Origin: Paractinoplanes brasiliensis
Lineage (GTDB): Bacteria; Actinomycetota; Actinomycetes; Mycobacteriales; Micromonosporaceae
Length of the DNA stretch: 64,000 bases
Reading direction: 5' to 3'
NCBI RefSeq assembly: GCF_004362215.1
Contig: NZ_SNWR01000001.1
Coordinates: 1,178,001-1,242,000, forward strand
The notes below the pieces were generated by a model. It was not told the DNA's origin, ran no database searches, and worked only from the letters and a program-made list of their open reading frames with translations. Made by a program: the position numbers and the translations under genes. How positions within the stretch are numbered: position 1 is the stretch's first letter; every line of letters starts with the position of its first letter. Shown here piece after piece: positions 1 to 10,100 of this stretch.

Positions 1-266
1 CCCAGGGCGGCGCGGTCGCCTTCGAGCTGACCGGCGCCAACGCACGCCCACCCAGCCTGGCCGGCGCCGGCCGTTCCTTCCTGTCCGTGAGCGGCGTCGA
101 GCATCCCTACACCGTGACCCAGAGCTTCACCGCCACCACGGTCATCGACGGCCTGCGTCCCGGCCGCACCACGTTCACCGCCAAGTACCGCGCCGACGGC
201 AACGCCCCGGTCCCCGTCTTCTTCAGCCACCGCACCATCCACGTGTCGACCCTCGGCTCCCGATAG
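1..266 (+). CDS. C-terminal part of an unrecognised protein, 5' end outside window
   Basis: An open frame runs from the window edge (first full codon at 3) to TAG at 264-266, giving about 87 residues. The segment is rich in Thr, Val, Phe and Gly and contains alternating hydrophobic stretches such as SFLSVSGVEHPYTVTQSF and FFSHRTIHVSTLGSR, which look like beta-strands. It could be the last beta-sandwich domain of an exported protein, but I do not recognise a family and see no motif that assigns a function. GC-rich third positions support coding. The gene is convergent with the methyltransferase that ends at 383, and a large inverted repeat lies between them. Confidence 0.6.
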   Translation, partial: QGGAVAFELTGANARPPSLAGAGRSFLSVSGVEHPYTVTQSFTATTVIDGLRPGRTTFTAKYRADGNAPVPVFFSHRTIHVSTLGSR

Positions 267-372
267 GGGATCAGCCGCTCAGGCCTCCGCAGGCTGTGGC
301 TCGAAGAGTGTGGCGGTCCTCGGTCACGACGCGTCGAGGACGGGCGGTACGGGCGGCCCACCGGCTGATCCC
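267..372. terminator. 106-bp nested inverted repeat between convergent genes
   Basis: The outer arms GGGATCAGCCG (267-277) and CGGCTGATCCC (362-372) are perfect 11-bp complements. Inside lies a 7-bp stem GTCCTCG (316-322) / CGAGGAC (335-341) and a short GCCT/AGGC hairpin at 283-294. The element begins directly after the TAG of the upstream gene and ends 10 bp before the convergent methyltransferase stop. The simplest reading is a bidirectional terminator or structured 3' RNA. There is no T-tract, which is usual for actinobacterial terminators. Confidence 0.5.
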
Positions 373-382
373 GCGCAGAGCG

Positions 383-1165
383 CTATCGGCTTCTGACCGC
401 CCCGATCAACAGCGGCCACACGGCCAGGTGGCCGGGGTGCGCGCGCATCGCGTCGTCCATGTCGGCCGGGAACCGGTCGCGCTGCTCCTCGGTGATCAGG
501 CCGAGCCGCAGCGCCAGCGGGGCGATGCTGCGGTAGGTCGCGGAGAGCATGCCGGCCGAGTCCGCCATGGTGCCGAGCCGGCCGGCCACGTCGGTGAGGC
601 CGGGCGCGCCGATCCCCGCCTCGGCGAACAGCGCGGGCAGCCGCAAGCCGATCCGGTGGTCGCGGCCGGCCCCGGCGAACGCGCCGAGGAAGACCCGCCG
701 CCACTCGTCGACCACCGGCAACGGCGGGACCGACTCCACCGCGTCCATGTCGTAGTCCTGCACGACCAGCTTGCCGCCCGGCGCGACCCACCGCCACATC
801 CGGCGGAGTGCGGCGACGGGGTCGTTGAGGTGCAGCAGGACCAGGCGGCCGTAGACGACGTCGAAGCTCTGCGGGGGCACGGCGTCGTCGTCGCTGTCCA
901 GATCGGCCCGGACGAACGTCCCGCCGGCGCCGGCGGCGGCCTTCTCCCCCAGCTCGGTGTCGAGATCGATTCCGGTCACCCGGGCGCCGCGGGCGGCCAT
1001 CAGCTCCATCACCGCGCCGGTGCCGCAGCCGGCGTCGAGACAACGGTCGCCCGGCGACAGCCCCACCTGATCGAGCAGGCGGGCGGTGGCGGGTTGCCAG
1101 ACCGCGGCCTGCCGGCGCAGCCGTTCGTGCTCCTCGGGTGTGCGGCCCAGGACGTACGTGCTCAT
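383..1165 (-). CDS. Class I SAM-dependent methyltransferase
   Basis: 260 residues. Motif I is CLDAGCGTGAVM (about residues 38-49), followed by an acidic strand end (TGIDLD) and the post-II region FDVVYGRLVLLHL typical of the UbiE/Methyltransf_25 group. The N-terminus (TPEEHERLRRQA) resembles methyltransferases acting on small molecules. The ATG at 1165 is chosen because GGGGGAAG lies just upstream on the minus strand; the longer frame to 1261 lacks a ribosome site and would overlap the divergent regulator start. The substrate cannot be read from sequence. It is divergent from the LuxR-type regulator, so the two share a roughly 95-bp promoter region. Confidence 0.85.
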   Translation of the reverse strand: MSTYVLGRTPEEHERLRRQAAVWQPATARLLDQVGLSPGDRCLDAGCGTGAVMELMAARGARVTGIDLDTELGEKAAAGAGGTFVRADLDSDDDAVPPQSFDVVYGRLVLLHLNDPVAALRRMWRWVAPGGKLVVQDYDMDAVESVPPLPVVDEWRRVFLGAFAGAGRDHRIGLRLPALFAEAGIGAPGLTDVAGRLGTMADSAGMLSATYRSIAPLALRLGLITEEQRDRFPADMDDAMRAHPGHLAVWPLLIGAVRSR

Positions 1166-1259
1166 GCTCTTCCCCCTCGACTGTCGGGCATCGGCTTCAG
1201 GCTGGCCCGGACGGACGGGCGGGGGCATCGTGGAGGCTCTACGGAGATTTGGCGTACGC

Positions 1260-4200
1260 ATGATCGGTTGTCAGCCCGAGGTGGCCGAGGCGCTGCAGGC
1301 GGCCGCGACGGGCTCGGGTCGGTTGCTGACCGTCCAGGGCGATGCCGGGACAGGCAAGAGCACCCTGGTGGCCGCGGCGGTGACGCACGCCCGCGAGCTG
1401 GGCCTGACCGTGCTGCGGGCGCGTGGGAACCCGCTCGACCGGGACTACCCGTTCGGGACTGCCCGGCAGGCGTTCGCCCTTCTGCGGGACACGCCCGACC
1501 TGGGTCCGAAGCCGGCCGCGCTGGTTCTCGACGGCGGGGAACCCCTGGACGGGCCCCACGCGGCCACGCATTGGCTGTTCTGCCTGACCGCGGCGGTGGC
1601 CGCCCGCAACCCCACTGTCCTGTTCGTGGACGACGCGCACTGGGCCGACATCGCGTCGCAGCACTGGCTGGCGGCGGTGGCCCGGCGGGTGGACGAGATG
1701 GCGCTGACGCTCGTGCTGGCCGTGGAGACGGGATCGTCCGTGCTCGGCGAACTGCTGGCGGGGACGGTGGTCACGGTGGGGCCGCTGGAAGCCGCGCGCT
1801 CGGCCGAGCTGGTGCGGGAGCGGTTCCCCGGGGCGTCGCCGTCGTTCGTGGACGCGTGCCATGTTGCCAGCGGAGGGAACCCGTACCTGCTGAAAGCCTT
1901 GCTGGCCCACTCGGACGGGCACTCGGCGCCGGCGGTGAGCCCCGCGGAGGTTGCCCGGTGGTTGTCGTTGCGGCTCGCGCGCCTGCCGGACGGGTGTGCG
2001 GAACTGGCGACCGGGGTGGCTGTGCTCGGCACCGGGGTGCGGCTCGCGGACGCGGCGGAACTCGCCGGGTTGACGCCGGAGCGGGCGGCGGCGTGTGCTG
2101 ACACGCTGCGGGCAGCGGGGGTGCTGTCCCACGAGGACTGGTCACCGGCCAACCCGATGATCGCTTCGGCGCTCACCGGGCAGCTGGGGGCGGCGTCGCT
2201 GGGGCTGTGGCATGCGCGGGCGGCGTCGCTGCTGGCGTCGCGAGGAGCAGACCCCGAGCGTACGGCGGTGCACCTGCTGCGGGTCGAGCCGGCTGGGCGG
2301 GCCGAGGTGGTGGTCTGGTTGCGTTCGGCTGCGGCGCGGGCCGCCGGGCGTGGGGCGCCGGAGAGCGCGGCGGCCTATCTGCGGCGGGCCCTGCTGGAAC
2401 CCGCTGTGGATCCGGCCTCTGACGCCGCTGTGCGGTTGGAGTTGGCACTGGTTCTGGCGGCCGTACGGCAGGAGGGGGCTCAGGCGCTGGCTCATGAGGC
2501 GGTGGCGCGGATCGCTGACCCGGCGGCTCGGGCCGAGGCGGCTCTGCGGTGCGGGCGGGCTCTGGCCATCGGCGGCCACGGGGCGGCGGCAATCGCGGTC
2601 TGCCGGCTGGGGCTGGACGGGGGCGCTGGGCGGGCGGTCTCGGCGGTGGGCGGCTCTTCCAGCGGCCCCACCGAGCCCGGCCTGGGTGTCTTCCCCAGCC
2701 ACGCCGGGCCGCTCGATCGGGGCGCGGCCCCCAACCACCCCACCCCGCCCCGCCAGGGGGCGGGCCCAGAGTATTCGGTTGTCAAGGATCTTGGGCCGGG
2801 GCCTGTGGACAACCCCGGTTCGGACAAAGTGGGCACGGCGCCGGCTGTGGACAACTCGGGGCGCCGGGGTGACGAGGGCGTAACCTGGGCTCGCATTCCG
2901 GCGGACACGGTGGCTCGCCTCGACGCCGAGATCGCGGGGGCCGCCGGGATGGATGCGCGCAGCATGCCGCTCGCCCGGGCGTATGCGCGGCGGTGCCGGG
3001 TGCAGGAGCCGGTGCTGCCGTTGTGGCGGGTGGTCGCGGCGGTCGATGACACGTTCGCGGGGCGGGCGGCCGGGGACAACCTGGCTGTCCTGCGGCCGGT
3101 GATGGAAAGCGGGGTGCTGGACGGCGAGAAGGACTCGGTGCTGCCCACGGTGGCCGGGCTGACGCTGATCGCCAACGGGGATCTGGAGGCGGCTCGGCTG
3201 ATGAGCGAACGGGTGGCGGCCGCGGCGGGCCCACGCGGGTGGCTCAGCACGGTGGCGCACGGGCGGTTCCTGCGGTCACTGGCGGTGCTGCCGGCGGGAC
3301 TGGTCACCGAGGCGGTGCTGGACGCGCGGGCGGCGGTCGAGTTCAAGCTGAGCAGCAACACGCCGCCGGAGGGTTTGCTGTTCGCGTTGTGCCCGCTGGT
3401 GGATGCCCTGGTCGAGGCGGATCGGTGCGCCGAGGCCGAGGCGTTGATCGCTACCGCGTTCCCGGGGGAGCCACCGCCGTACGGGTTGAGCAGCCCGATG
3501 TTCCTGCAGAGCCGGGGGCGGTTGCGGTGGGCACAGGAACGGCCGGTCGAGGCGATCGCCGACCTGCGGGCGGCCGGGCGGATGTGGGAAGGGCTGGGGG
3601 TGCGGCATCCGGGGCTGGCCTCGTGGCGGGCCGACCTGGTCGCGCCGTTGCTGGCCATGGGCGGGGTCGCGGGCCGGGACGCCACGGGCACGGGCACGGG
3701 CCGAGACGCCGCGGGCACGGACACGGGCGCGGGCCGAGATCCCGCGGGCCGGGACGCTCCGGGCGAGGACGGGGGCCGAGACGGTCCGGGCCGGGATGTG
3801 AACGGCGGGGGGCGAGGCGCGGCGGGGAGACTGGCTGCGGAGCATCTGGAGCTGGCCGAGGCGGTGGGGGCGGCGGGGGCGCTCAGCCGGGCGTTGCAGG
3901 TTGCGGCGGCGACTGCGGGGCGGGAGGAGAGGCCGGCGCTGCTGGAGCGGGCGGTGGCGGTGTGTGAGGGGACGCCGGAACGGCTGGCTCGGGCGTACGC
4001 GATGGTCAGGCTCGGCAGTGCCCTGCGGCGGGCCGGGCGGCCGGACAGGGCGCGGGCCCCGTTGCGTACGGGGCTTGAGATCGCCGTGGAGGGAGGGGCG
4101 CATCGGCTGGCGGGGCGGGCGATGGCTGAGCTGCATGCGGCGGGCGCGCGGCCGCGGCGGGTTGCCACGAGCGGGCCGGCGGCGCTGACCGAGGCTGAGC

Positions 4201-4412
4201 AGCAGGTGGCGGGGATGGCCGCGGGCGGGCTGACCAACCGGGAGATCGCGGTGCGGCTGACGTTGAGCCGGCGAACGGTCGAGACGCATCTGGCCCACGC
4301 GTATCACAAGCTGGGCATCGCCTCGCGGCGCGATCTGACGGCGGCGCTGGGCCCGGCGGGGGTGGCGCGGCCGGCGGGTTCCTCCGCAGGAACCCGAGGA
4401 CGGCGCTCGTGA
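1260..4412 (+). CDS. Large STAND ATPase LuxR-family transcriptional regulator
   Basis: About 1050 residues. An N-terminal AAA/STAND ATPase has Walker A GDAGTGKST (residues 27-35) and Walker B VLFVDDAH (Asp124-Asp125). A long helical, TPR-like middle follows, and the protein ends in a LuxR HTH (LTNREIAVRLTLSRRTVETHL, about residues 985-1005). The architecture is that of MalT/LAL regulators, which bind an effector in the helical region and activate promoters. The start is uncertain: GTG 1230 has a G-rich site upstream, while ATG 1260 fits the family's usual N-terminus. Two low-complexity insertions are odd: a Pro/Gly segment encoded by about 2641-2885, which carries two TTGTCCACA boxes, and a Gly-Arg-Asp repeat at about 3667-3806. 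The gene ends 3 bp from convergent DoxX. Confidence 0.85.
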   Translation: MIGCQPEVAEALQAAATGSGRLLTVQGDAGTGKSTLVAAAVTHARELGLTVLRARGNPLDRDYPFGTARQAFALLRDTPDLGPKPAALVLDGGEPLDGPHAATHWLFCLTAAVAARNPTVLFVDDAHWADIASQHWLAAVARRVDEMALTLVLAVETGSSVLGELLAGTVVTVGPLEAARSAELVRERFPGASPSFVDACHVASGGNPYLLKALLAHSDGHSAPAVSPAEVARWLSLRLARLPDGCAELATGVAVLGTGVRLADAAELAGLTPERAAACADTLRAAGVLSHEDWSPANPMIASALTGQLGAASLGLWHARAASLLASRGADPERTAVHLLRVEPAGRAEVVVWLRSAAARAAGRGAPESAAAYLRRALLEPAVDPASDAAVRLELALVLAAVRQEGAQALAHEAVARIADPAARAEAALRCGRALAIGGHGAAAIAVCRLGLDGGAGRAVSAVGGSSSGPTEPGLGVFPSHAGPLDRGAAPNHPTPPRQGAGPEYSVVKDLGPGPVDNPGSDKVGTAPAVDNSGRRGDEGVTWARIPADTVARLDAEIAGAAGMDARSMPLARAYARRCRVQEPVLPLWRVVAAVDDTFAGRAAGDNLAVLRPVMESGVLDGEKDSVLPTVAGLTLIANGDLEAARLMSERVAAAAGPRGWLSTVAHGRFLRSLAVLPAGLVTEAVLDARAAVEFKLSSNTPPEGLLFALCPLVDALVEADRCAEAEALIATAFPGEPPPYGLSSPMFLQSRGRLRWAQERPVEAIADLRAAGRMWEGLGVRHPGLASWRADLVAPLLAMGGVAGRDATGTGTGRDAAGTDTGAGRDPAGRDAPGEDGGRDGPGRDVNGGGRGAAGRLAAEHLELAEAVGAAGALSRALQVAAATAGREERPALLERAVAVCEGTPERLARAYAMVRLGSALRRAGRPDRARAPLRTGLEIAVEGGAHRLAGRAMAELHAAGARPRRVATSGPAALTEAEQQVAGMAAGGLTNREIAVRLTLSRRTVETHLAHAYHKLGIASRRDLTAALGPAGVARPAGSSAGTRGRRS
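3667..3806 (+). repeat. Degenerate in-frame GRD-rich repeat inside the LuxR regulator
   Basis: Variants of the unit GGGCCGAGACGCC-GCGGGCAC recur about seven times and encode GRDATG, GRDAAG, GRDPAG, GRDAPG, GRDGPG and similar. The frame is preserved. The flanking sequence is normal TPR-like helix, so this is probably a slippage-derived linker expansion rather than a folded domain. Confidence 0.6.
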
Positions 4413-4415
4413 GCG

Positions 4416-4847
4416 TTACCGGGGCGCTGCGGTCAGGGTTCGTTCGCCGTTGCGGCGTTTGAGCAGCGCGTCGACCGACCAGGGGCCGGCGCCGAGGACG
4501 GCGATGGCGAGGAACGCCCACGCGTACAGGGCCGGTGAGACGCCGCCGTTCTCGATGGGCAGCAGGCCCTGCGGCTGGTGCACGACGAAATACGCGTACG
4601 CCATGGAACCGGACGCCAGGACGGCCGCCGGCCTCGTGAGCACTCCGGCCATCACGAGGATGCCGCAGACGAGCTGGATGAGGCCTGCCCACCAGCCCGG
4701 CCAGGCGCCCATGGGGGCCGGGTCGCCGGAGCCTTCCACGCCGCCGAACAGGCCGAGGACCGTCCGGGCGCCGTGCAACGTGAAGAGCAGGCCGATGACG
4801 ATGCGGAAAACCGACCAGAACGGGCCGGAGAACCGATGCGTGTCCAT
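4416..4847 (-). CDS. DoxX family membrane protein
   Basis: 143 residues with four predicted hydrophobic segments. The DoxX signature is FRIVIGLLFTLHGARTVLGLFG near the N-terminus, followed by GLIQLVCGILVMAGVLTRPAA and YAWAFLAIAVLGAGPWSVDAL. DoxX proteins are small quinone-linked or redox-stress-associated inner-membrane proteins; the precise role here is unknown. Start ATG 4847 has a strong AGGAGGA site 5 bp upstream; the longer frame to 4913 is not needed. Its promoter must lie in 4848-5141 shared with the divergent diguanylate cyclase. In that region I see only a direct repeat CTAAT...CTAAT (4870-4895) as a possible regulator site. Confidence 0.88.
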   Translation of the reverse strand: MDTHRFSGPFWSVFRIVIGLLFTLHGARTVLGLFGGVEGSGDPAPMGAWPGWWAGLIQLVCGILVMAGVLTRPAAVLASGSMAYAYFVVHQPQGLLPIENGGVSPALYAWAFLAIAVLGAGPWSVDALLKRRNGERTLTAAPR

Positions 4848-5141
4848 GCTTCCTCCTTCTCCTGGGGGACTAATACATCGACGTACGCTAATGAGTAACG
4901 CCTGCTCGGCCAAGCGTTTTCAACCCCTTCGACCCCCATGAGGCGGGATCGATCAGTTGTCCGGAAGTGTCGGCCACGCGACAGGCGCTGATCACGCGGT
5001 GTATCTCAAAGGGAACTCAGAGCCAGTGGTTTCGGTCACACCGCCTCGCCGACCGGCCATCACCGAAAGCAGTCGAGTGCTCACGTACCGGCAGCGGCTG
5101 CCGATGGTGAGGGACATGGACGGCCACCGAACGGAGCCTGC

Positions 5142-6968
5142 ATGAGGGTCCTCGCGCGCAGGCCCGACCCCGCCATGGCCGGGCTCGCCGCGTTCAGCGT
5201 CGCGATCGTGTTGTGGTTCCTCGCCGGGCCGGGCGGCGCGACCACGTCCTGGGGCGTGCAGACGTGCCTCGACGTGCTCAACGTGGTGTTCGCGTGGCGC
5301 CTGACCCGGGCCGCGGCCGGCAACCGGCACGCGCTGCGCTTCTGGCGTGCGGTGACAATTGCCTGCACGGCCGGCGCCCTCGGCGACGGGTACCAGACCG
5401 TTCTCGCCGTGCTGGAGGGCGCCGACCACCGGCCCAGCCCGATCCAGACCGGGCTGGTCGTGGCGGGCATGGTCATCGTGGTCGTCGCGATGCTGCTCCA
5501 CCCGCTGGGCGGGTCCGGGCGGCAACGGCTGCGGCTGTGGCTCGACGCCGCCACGGTGCTGACCGCGGTCATCGTCTTCCTCTGGTACTTCGTGCTGGCC
5601 CAGGTCGTGACCGAGGGCGACACCGCCGAGCTGGCCGGCGCGCTCGTCACCTCCGCGGTCATGGTGCTGATCGCCGTCGGGCTGCTCAAGCTGCTGCTCA
5701 GCGGCACCGCCCCGTTCGACCGCGGCCCCGGCTTCGTGGCCACCACCGGCGTCATCGGCACGGCCATCGCGGCCTCCACGGTGACGCTGCTGACCGGCAC
5801 CGAGGACCCCGGCGTCATCTACGCCTCCCAGCTCGTGCCGTGCCTGTTGATGCCGGTCGGCATGCGTTACCAGGAGCTGCGGATGCGCCGTGGCGCCACG
5901 CGCAAGGGTCCCGCCGAGAAGCGGCGGTCAAGCCGTCTCCCGTACGTGGCGGTCGGCGCGGTGCAACTGCTGCTGATCGCGGCCCTGATCGGCCGCGGCG
6001 GTGACCTGCGCGTCTGGGGTGTCACGATCGGCGCCGTCGGCATCACCGCGCTGGTTCTGAGCCGGCAGGTCGCCGCGTTCACGGACACCGAGCGCCTCAC
6101 CGAGGAGATCGACCGCAGCCGCGAATGGTTCCGGTCGCTGCTGCAGCACTCGTCGGACGTCACGTTCGTGGTCGGGTCCGACGGCTCGACGCGGTTCGCC
6201 ACCCCGGCCGTGCGGAAGGTGCTGGGCATCGACGCCCAGGAGCTCGACGGCTCGGCGCTGGCCGACCGGATGCACCCCGAGGACATGCCGGTGCTGCGCG
6301 AGTTCATGCGGCGGCTCGCCGAGCAGCCGGGCGTCGAGGCCGAGGTGCAGGTGCGCCTGCGGCACAGCGACGGGTCGTACCGGTGGCTTCAGGTCGTCGG
6401 GGTGGACCTGACGCCGAATCCGAGCGTGAACGCGATCGTCTTCAACGCCCGCGACGTCACCGAGGCGAGGGCGCTGCACGACAAGCTGCGCCACCAGGCC
6501 ACGCACGACCCGCTCACCGGCCTGGGCAACCGCAGCCTGCTCGAGCAGCGGCTCGCCGCCCGGCCGGACGGGCAGGTCAGCGTGCTGCTGATCGACCTCG
6601 ACGGGTTCAAGCCGATCAACGACCGGCACGGGCACCACACCGGCGACCAGGTGCTGACCGTCGTCGCCGAGCGGCTGGCGGCCGGGACGTCCGGTTCCGG
6701 CCTGGCCGTGCGCCTCGGCGGGGACGAGTTCGCGGTGCTGCTGCCCGGCTTCGACGCCGACGCGGCGGCCGGCCGGGCCGAGCACATCGCGCTCGCCCTG
6801 GCCGAGCCGATCCGGCTGCCCGACGGGCCCGAGGTGGCTGTCGGCGCCAGCATCGGGGTGTCGACGGGCACCGCCGGGGAGGCCGGCCGGCTGCTCAGGG
6901 ACGCCGACGCGGCGATGTACCGCAACAAGGCCCGGCGCAGAGGACCGGCCCTGACGCCGGTCCAGTAG
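5142..6968 (+). CDS. Membrane-anchored PAS-GGDEF diguanylate cyclase
   Basis: 608 residues. The first ~310 residues contain about eight or nine hydrophobic helices. A PAS domain follows (about 325-440, including HSSDVTFVVGSDGSTRFATPAVRKVLG), then a GGDEF domain with the intact active site RLGGDEFAVLL (GGDEF at 526-530) and the metal-binding LIDLDGFKPIND. It should make cyclic di-GMP from two GTP at the cytoplasmic face, controlled by signals read by the membrane or PAS segments. No EAL domain is present, and the RxxD inhibitory site is not evident before GGDEF. ATG 5142 follows CGGAG. The gene stands alone between DoxX and the SARP regulator. Confidence 0.9.
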   Translation: MRVLARRPDPAMAGLAAFSVAIVLWFLAGPGGATTSWGVQTCLDVLNVVFAWRLTRAAAGNRHALRFWRAVTIACTAGALGDGYQTVLAVLEGADHRPSPIQTGLVVAGMVIVVVAMLLHPLGGSGRQRLRLWLDAATVLTAVIVFLWYFVLAQVVTEGDTAELAGALVTSAVMVLIAVGLLKLLLSGTAPFDRGPGFVATTGVIGTAIAASTVTLLTGTEDPGVIYASQLVPCLLMPVGMRYQELRMRRGATRKGPAEKRRSSRLPYVAVGAVQLLLIAALIGRGGDLRVWGVTIGAVGITALVLSRQVAAFTDTERLTEEIDRSREWFRSLLQHSSDVTFVVGSDGSTRFATPAVRKVLGIDAQELDGSALADRMHPEDMPVLREFMRRLAEQPGVEAEVQVRLRHSDGSYRWLQVVGVDLTPNPSVNAIVFNARDVTEARALHDKLRHQATHDPLTGLGNRSLLEQRLAARPDGQVSVLLIDLDGFKPINDRHGHHTGDQVLTVVAERLAAGTSGSGLAVRLGGDEFAVLLPGFDADAAAGRAEHIALALAEPIRLPDGPEVAVGASIGVSTGTAGEAGRLLRDADAAMYRNKARRRGPALTPVQ

Positions 6969-6982
6969 GCGCGCAAGCCCCG

Positions 6983-7095
6983 CGCTTCGGTCAGGCTCGG
7001 CGCGCGGGTCAGGCTCGGCGCGCGGGGCCGGCTCGGCGCCCGGCGGGCGGTGGGGCGGCAGGCGGTGGGCGGCAGGCGGCAGGCGGCAGGCGGTG
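6983..7095 (+). repeat. Short intergenic tandem repeats
   Basis: Two repeat blocks lie in the 231-bp gap between genes. GGTCAGGCTCGGCGCGCG occurs two to three times at 6988-7040, and a GGCAGGC-type 7-mer is iterated at 7050-7095. No gene or promoter motif is visible within them. The 7140-7199 stretch carries the presumed leader of the next gene (GGAAAG before GTG 7200). Confidence 0.7.
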
Positions 7096-7199
7096 GATCG
7101 GACGGGTGCCGGGTCATCCGCCGTTCGGGGGGCCGCCCGGCGGCCGGATTGCCGGTAGCGTCTCCGGAGGCATGATCGCCGACCTGCGGAAAGAGCACC

Positions 7200-10100
7200 G
7201 TGCACATCTCCGTTCTTGGGCCGCTGAGGGCCACGGCGCAGGGTTCGGCGGCCGATCTCGGCGGGCCGCGGCAGCGGGCGGTGCTGGCCCGGCTGGTGGT
7301 CGCCGGTGGTGACGTCGTGTCGGCCGACCGGCTCGTCGCCGACCTCTGGGGTGACGCCGACGTGCCCGCCAAGGCCCTGGCCACCCTGCAGGTGCACATC
7401 TCGCACCTGCGCCGCGCGCTCGAACCGGGCCGGGCCCCCCGGACCCCCGCGTCGGTGCTGGTCAGCGCCCCTCCGGGTTACGCGCTGCGGCTGCCGGTGG
7501 AGGCGGTCGACGCCTGGCGCTTCGACGACCTCGTACGCCGTTCGGCCGCCGCCGGCCCGCAGGCGCGGGTGCGGATGCTGACCGAGGCCCTCGGCAGCTG
7601 GCAGGGCGAGGCGTACGCCGAGGTGGCGGCCGAGCCGTGGGCCGTGCCCGAGGCGGCCCGCCTGGCCGAGCTGCGGCTGCTGGCGGTCGAGTCGCTGGCC
7701 GAGGCGCAGCTGGAGCTGGGCCGGGCCGCCGCCGTGGTCGCCTCGCTGGAACGCCACCTGCACGACAACCCGGGCCGCGAGGGGGCGGTGCGCCTGCTCG
7801 GGCTGGCCCTCTATCGCAGCGGCCGGCAGGGCGACGCCTTGGCCCTGCTGCGCCGGACCCGCGACCATCTGGCCGACGAGCTCGGCGTCGACCCGGGCCC
7901 GGCGTTGCGGGCGCTGGAAACCGACATCCTGACCCAGTCCCCCACCCTGGACGCCCCCGCCGCCACCCCGTTCCCGGCCGGTGGAGAGGACAGCGACGCC
8001 GGACCGGCGCGCAGCGGCAGCTCTGCGAGGCCTGCTCTCGACCCTTCACTTGGCCGCCCGGCGTCCCGTACCCCTCCCTCGCCCAGCTCCCTGACTTCCG
8101 CGACCACGACCGCCCGATCCAGACAAGTACGTGATGTGGTGGCGTGGGGGCGGGAGACAGAACTCGCTGTCATCGCGCGGGCGGCGGAAGAGGTCGCTCG
8201 CGAGGGGGCCCGGGTCGTGCTGATAGGTGGTGAGGCCGGCGCGGGGAAGACGACCCTGGCCGAGGCCGCGCTGGCGCGACTGACCCACGACGGCTGGACA
8301 GCCCGCCGAGGCCGGTGCCCCGAAGTGGAGGGCGCCCCACCCGGCTGGGCATGGACGGAGACGCTGGGCTCCGGGGTGCTCGGCGGAGAACGGCCAAGCG
8401 CCCCCGGGCAGCGCCCGCCCTCGCCCAACCCGTTCGAGCTGGGCCTGAGTGTTGCGGCGGCGCTCGACACCGGCCGTACGGTGGTCCTGCTCGACGACGT
8501 GCACCGGGCCGACGACCTGACCCTGCAACTGCTGCGGCACGTCGTGGCCCAGCAGGCCGCCCGCCCGCTGCTCGTGGTCGTCACCTACCGCGCCGACGAG
8601 CGGCGGGACGAGCTCGAGGCCACGATCGGCGCGCTGCTCGGTTCGACGGCGGCTCACCTCACGCTGCGCGGGCTCGACCGGGACGCGGTGGCCGAGCTGG
8701 CACGGCGCCACGGGCTGGCCGAGGCGGGGCCCGACGTGCTGACGATGGTGGCCGAGAGAACCAACGGCAACCCCTTGTTCGTACGGGAATTGGCCCGTCT
8801 CATCGCCGCCGAGGGCTCGCACACGGCGGGTTCGGGGGTGCCGGTGGGCGTGCGGGAGGTTCTGCGCCGGCGGGTGGCGCGGCTGCCCGACACCGTGGCG
8901 ACGACGTTGCGGCAGGTGGCGGTGCTGGGGCGGGAGGCCGACCTGGACGTGCTGGCCGAGGTGGCCGGGCGCGACCCCGACGACCTGGTCGACACGCTGG
9001 AGACGGCGGTGCTGGCCGGGCTGCTCGACGAGCCCGCGCCGGGGCAGGTGCGGTTCACGCACGCGCTGGTGCGGGACACGCTCTACGAGGACACGCCGTT
9101 GCTGCGCCGCGCCCGGCTGCACACGCGGGCGTTGCGGGTGCTCGACGGGCACGCGGACGCGGCGACCCTGGCCCGGCACGCGGCAGCAGCGGCCGGTCCG
9201 GCGACGGCTCAGGAGGCGATCCCGTACGCGGTGGCAGCGGCCCGGGCGGCCGAGCGCGCCGGGTCGTGGCGGGAGGCGGCGGCCGAATGGCGGCAGGCGT
9301 TACGGCTGCGGGAGCTGGCCGGCACGCGCGCGACCGGTCCGGCGTCCGAGCTGCTGGCCCCGGCGGTGACCGCGCACGCGCGAGCCGGTGACGTGATGCG
9401 CGCGCGCCGGATCTACGTGGACGCCGTCAGCGGCGAGGACCTGGCGGTGCTGACGGCCTGGGACGCCCCGCTGATCTGGACCACCCGGGACGGGCGGGAG
9501 CCGTCGGCCACGGCGGTCACGGCGATCCGGCGGCACCTGGCGGCCGGTCAGTCCGGCCCCACCCGCGTACGGCTGCTCCTCGCGCTCTTCCGGGAACTGG
9601 AAGGATTCGACGAGCCCGAGGCCCAACGGGTCAGCGCCGAGGCCCTTGCTCTTGCCCGTACGGCGGGTGACGCGCGCCTGCTGTGCGCGGCGCTCAACGT
9701 GCGCGCGTACGCGGCTCTCGGCCCCGACCTGCAGGGTGAGCGCCGGGCGGTGGCCGAGGAGTATCTGGCCCGCGCGACCGGCAGCGGCGAGATCGACCAC
9801 GAGGCCGTCGCGCACTGGCTGCTGTTCCTGGAGTCGGCCGCCCGCACCGACCTGGACCGGGCGCGCGCCGAGATGCGACTGGCCGTCGCCCGATCGACCA
9901 CCGGGCAGCTCAGCGGGTTGCTGGCGGTGGTCGGCATCTTCGAGGCGCTGCTGGAGCTGCTGGCCGGGCGGGTCGGGGCGGCCCTGGAGCGCTACGAGGC
10001 CGTGAGCCGGCGGCTGGCCGAGCACGGCGCGCTCAACGGCGCCGCCATGGCGACGGTCGGGCGGATCGGGGCGGCCATGGCCCTCGGCGAATGGGCGCCG

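Noticed and set aside
296..2101. Long plus-strand open frame antisense to the methyltransferase and overlapping the LuxR gene
   Set aside because: The Arg/Gly/Pro-rich translation shows no family motifs and is a high-GC shadow of two well-supported genes.
2804..2854. Replication origin based on two DnaA boxes
   Set aside because: Only two boxes, inside a coding gene, with no AT-rich unwinding region and no dnaA/dnaN/gyr genes nearby.
4870..4895. CTAAT direct repeats as a regulator operator near DoxX
   Set aside because: The two copies are direct, not inverted, and no matching regulator gene is adjacent; mentioned only in the gene entry.
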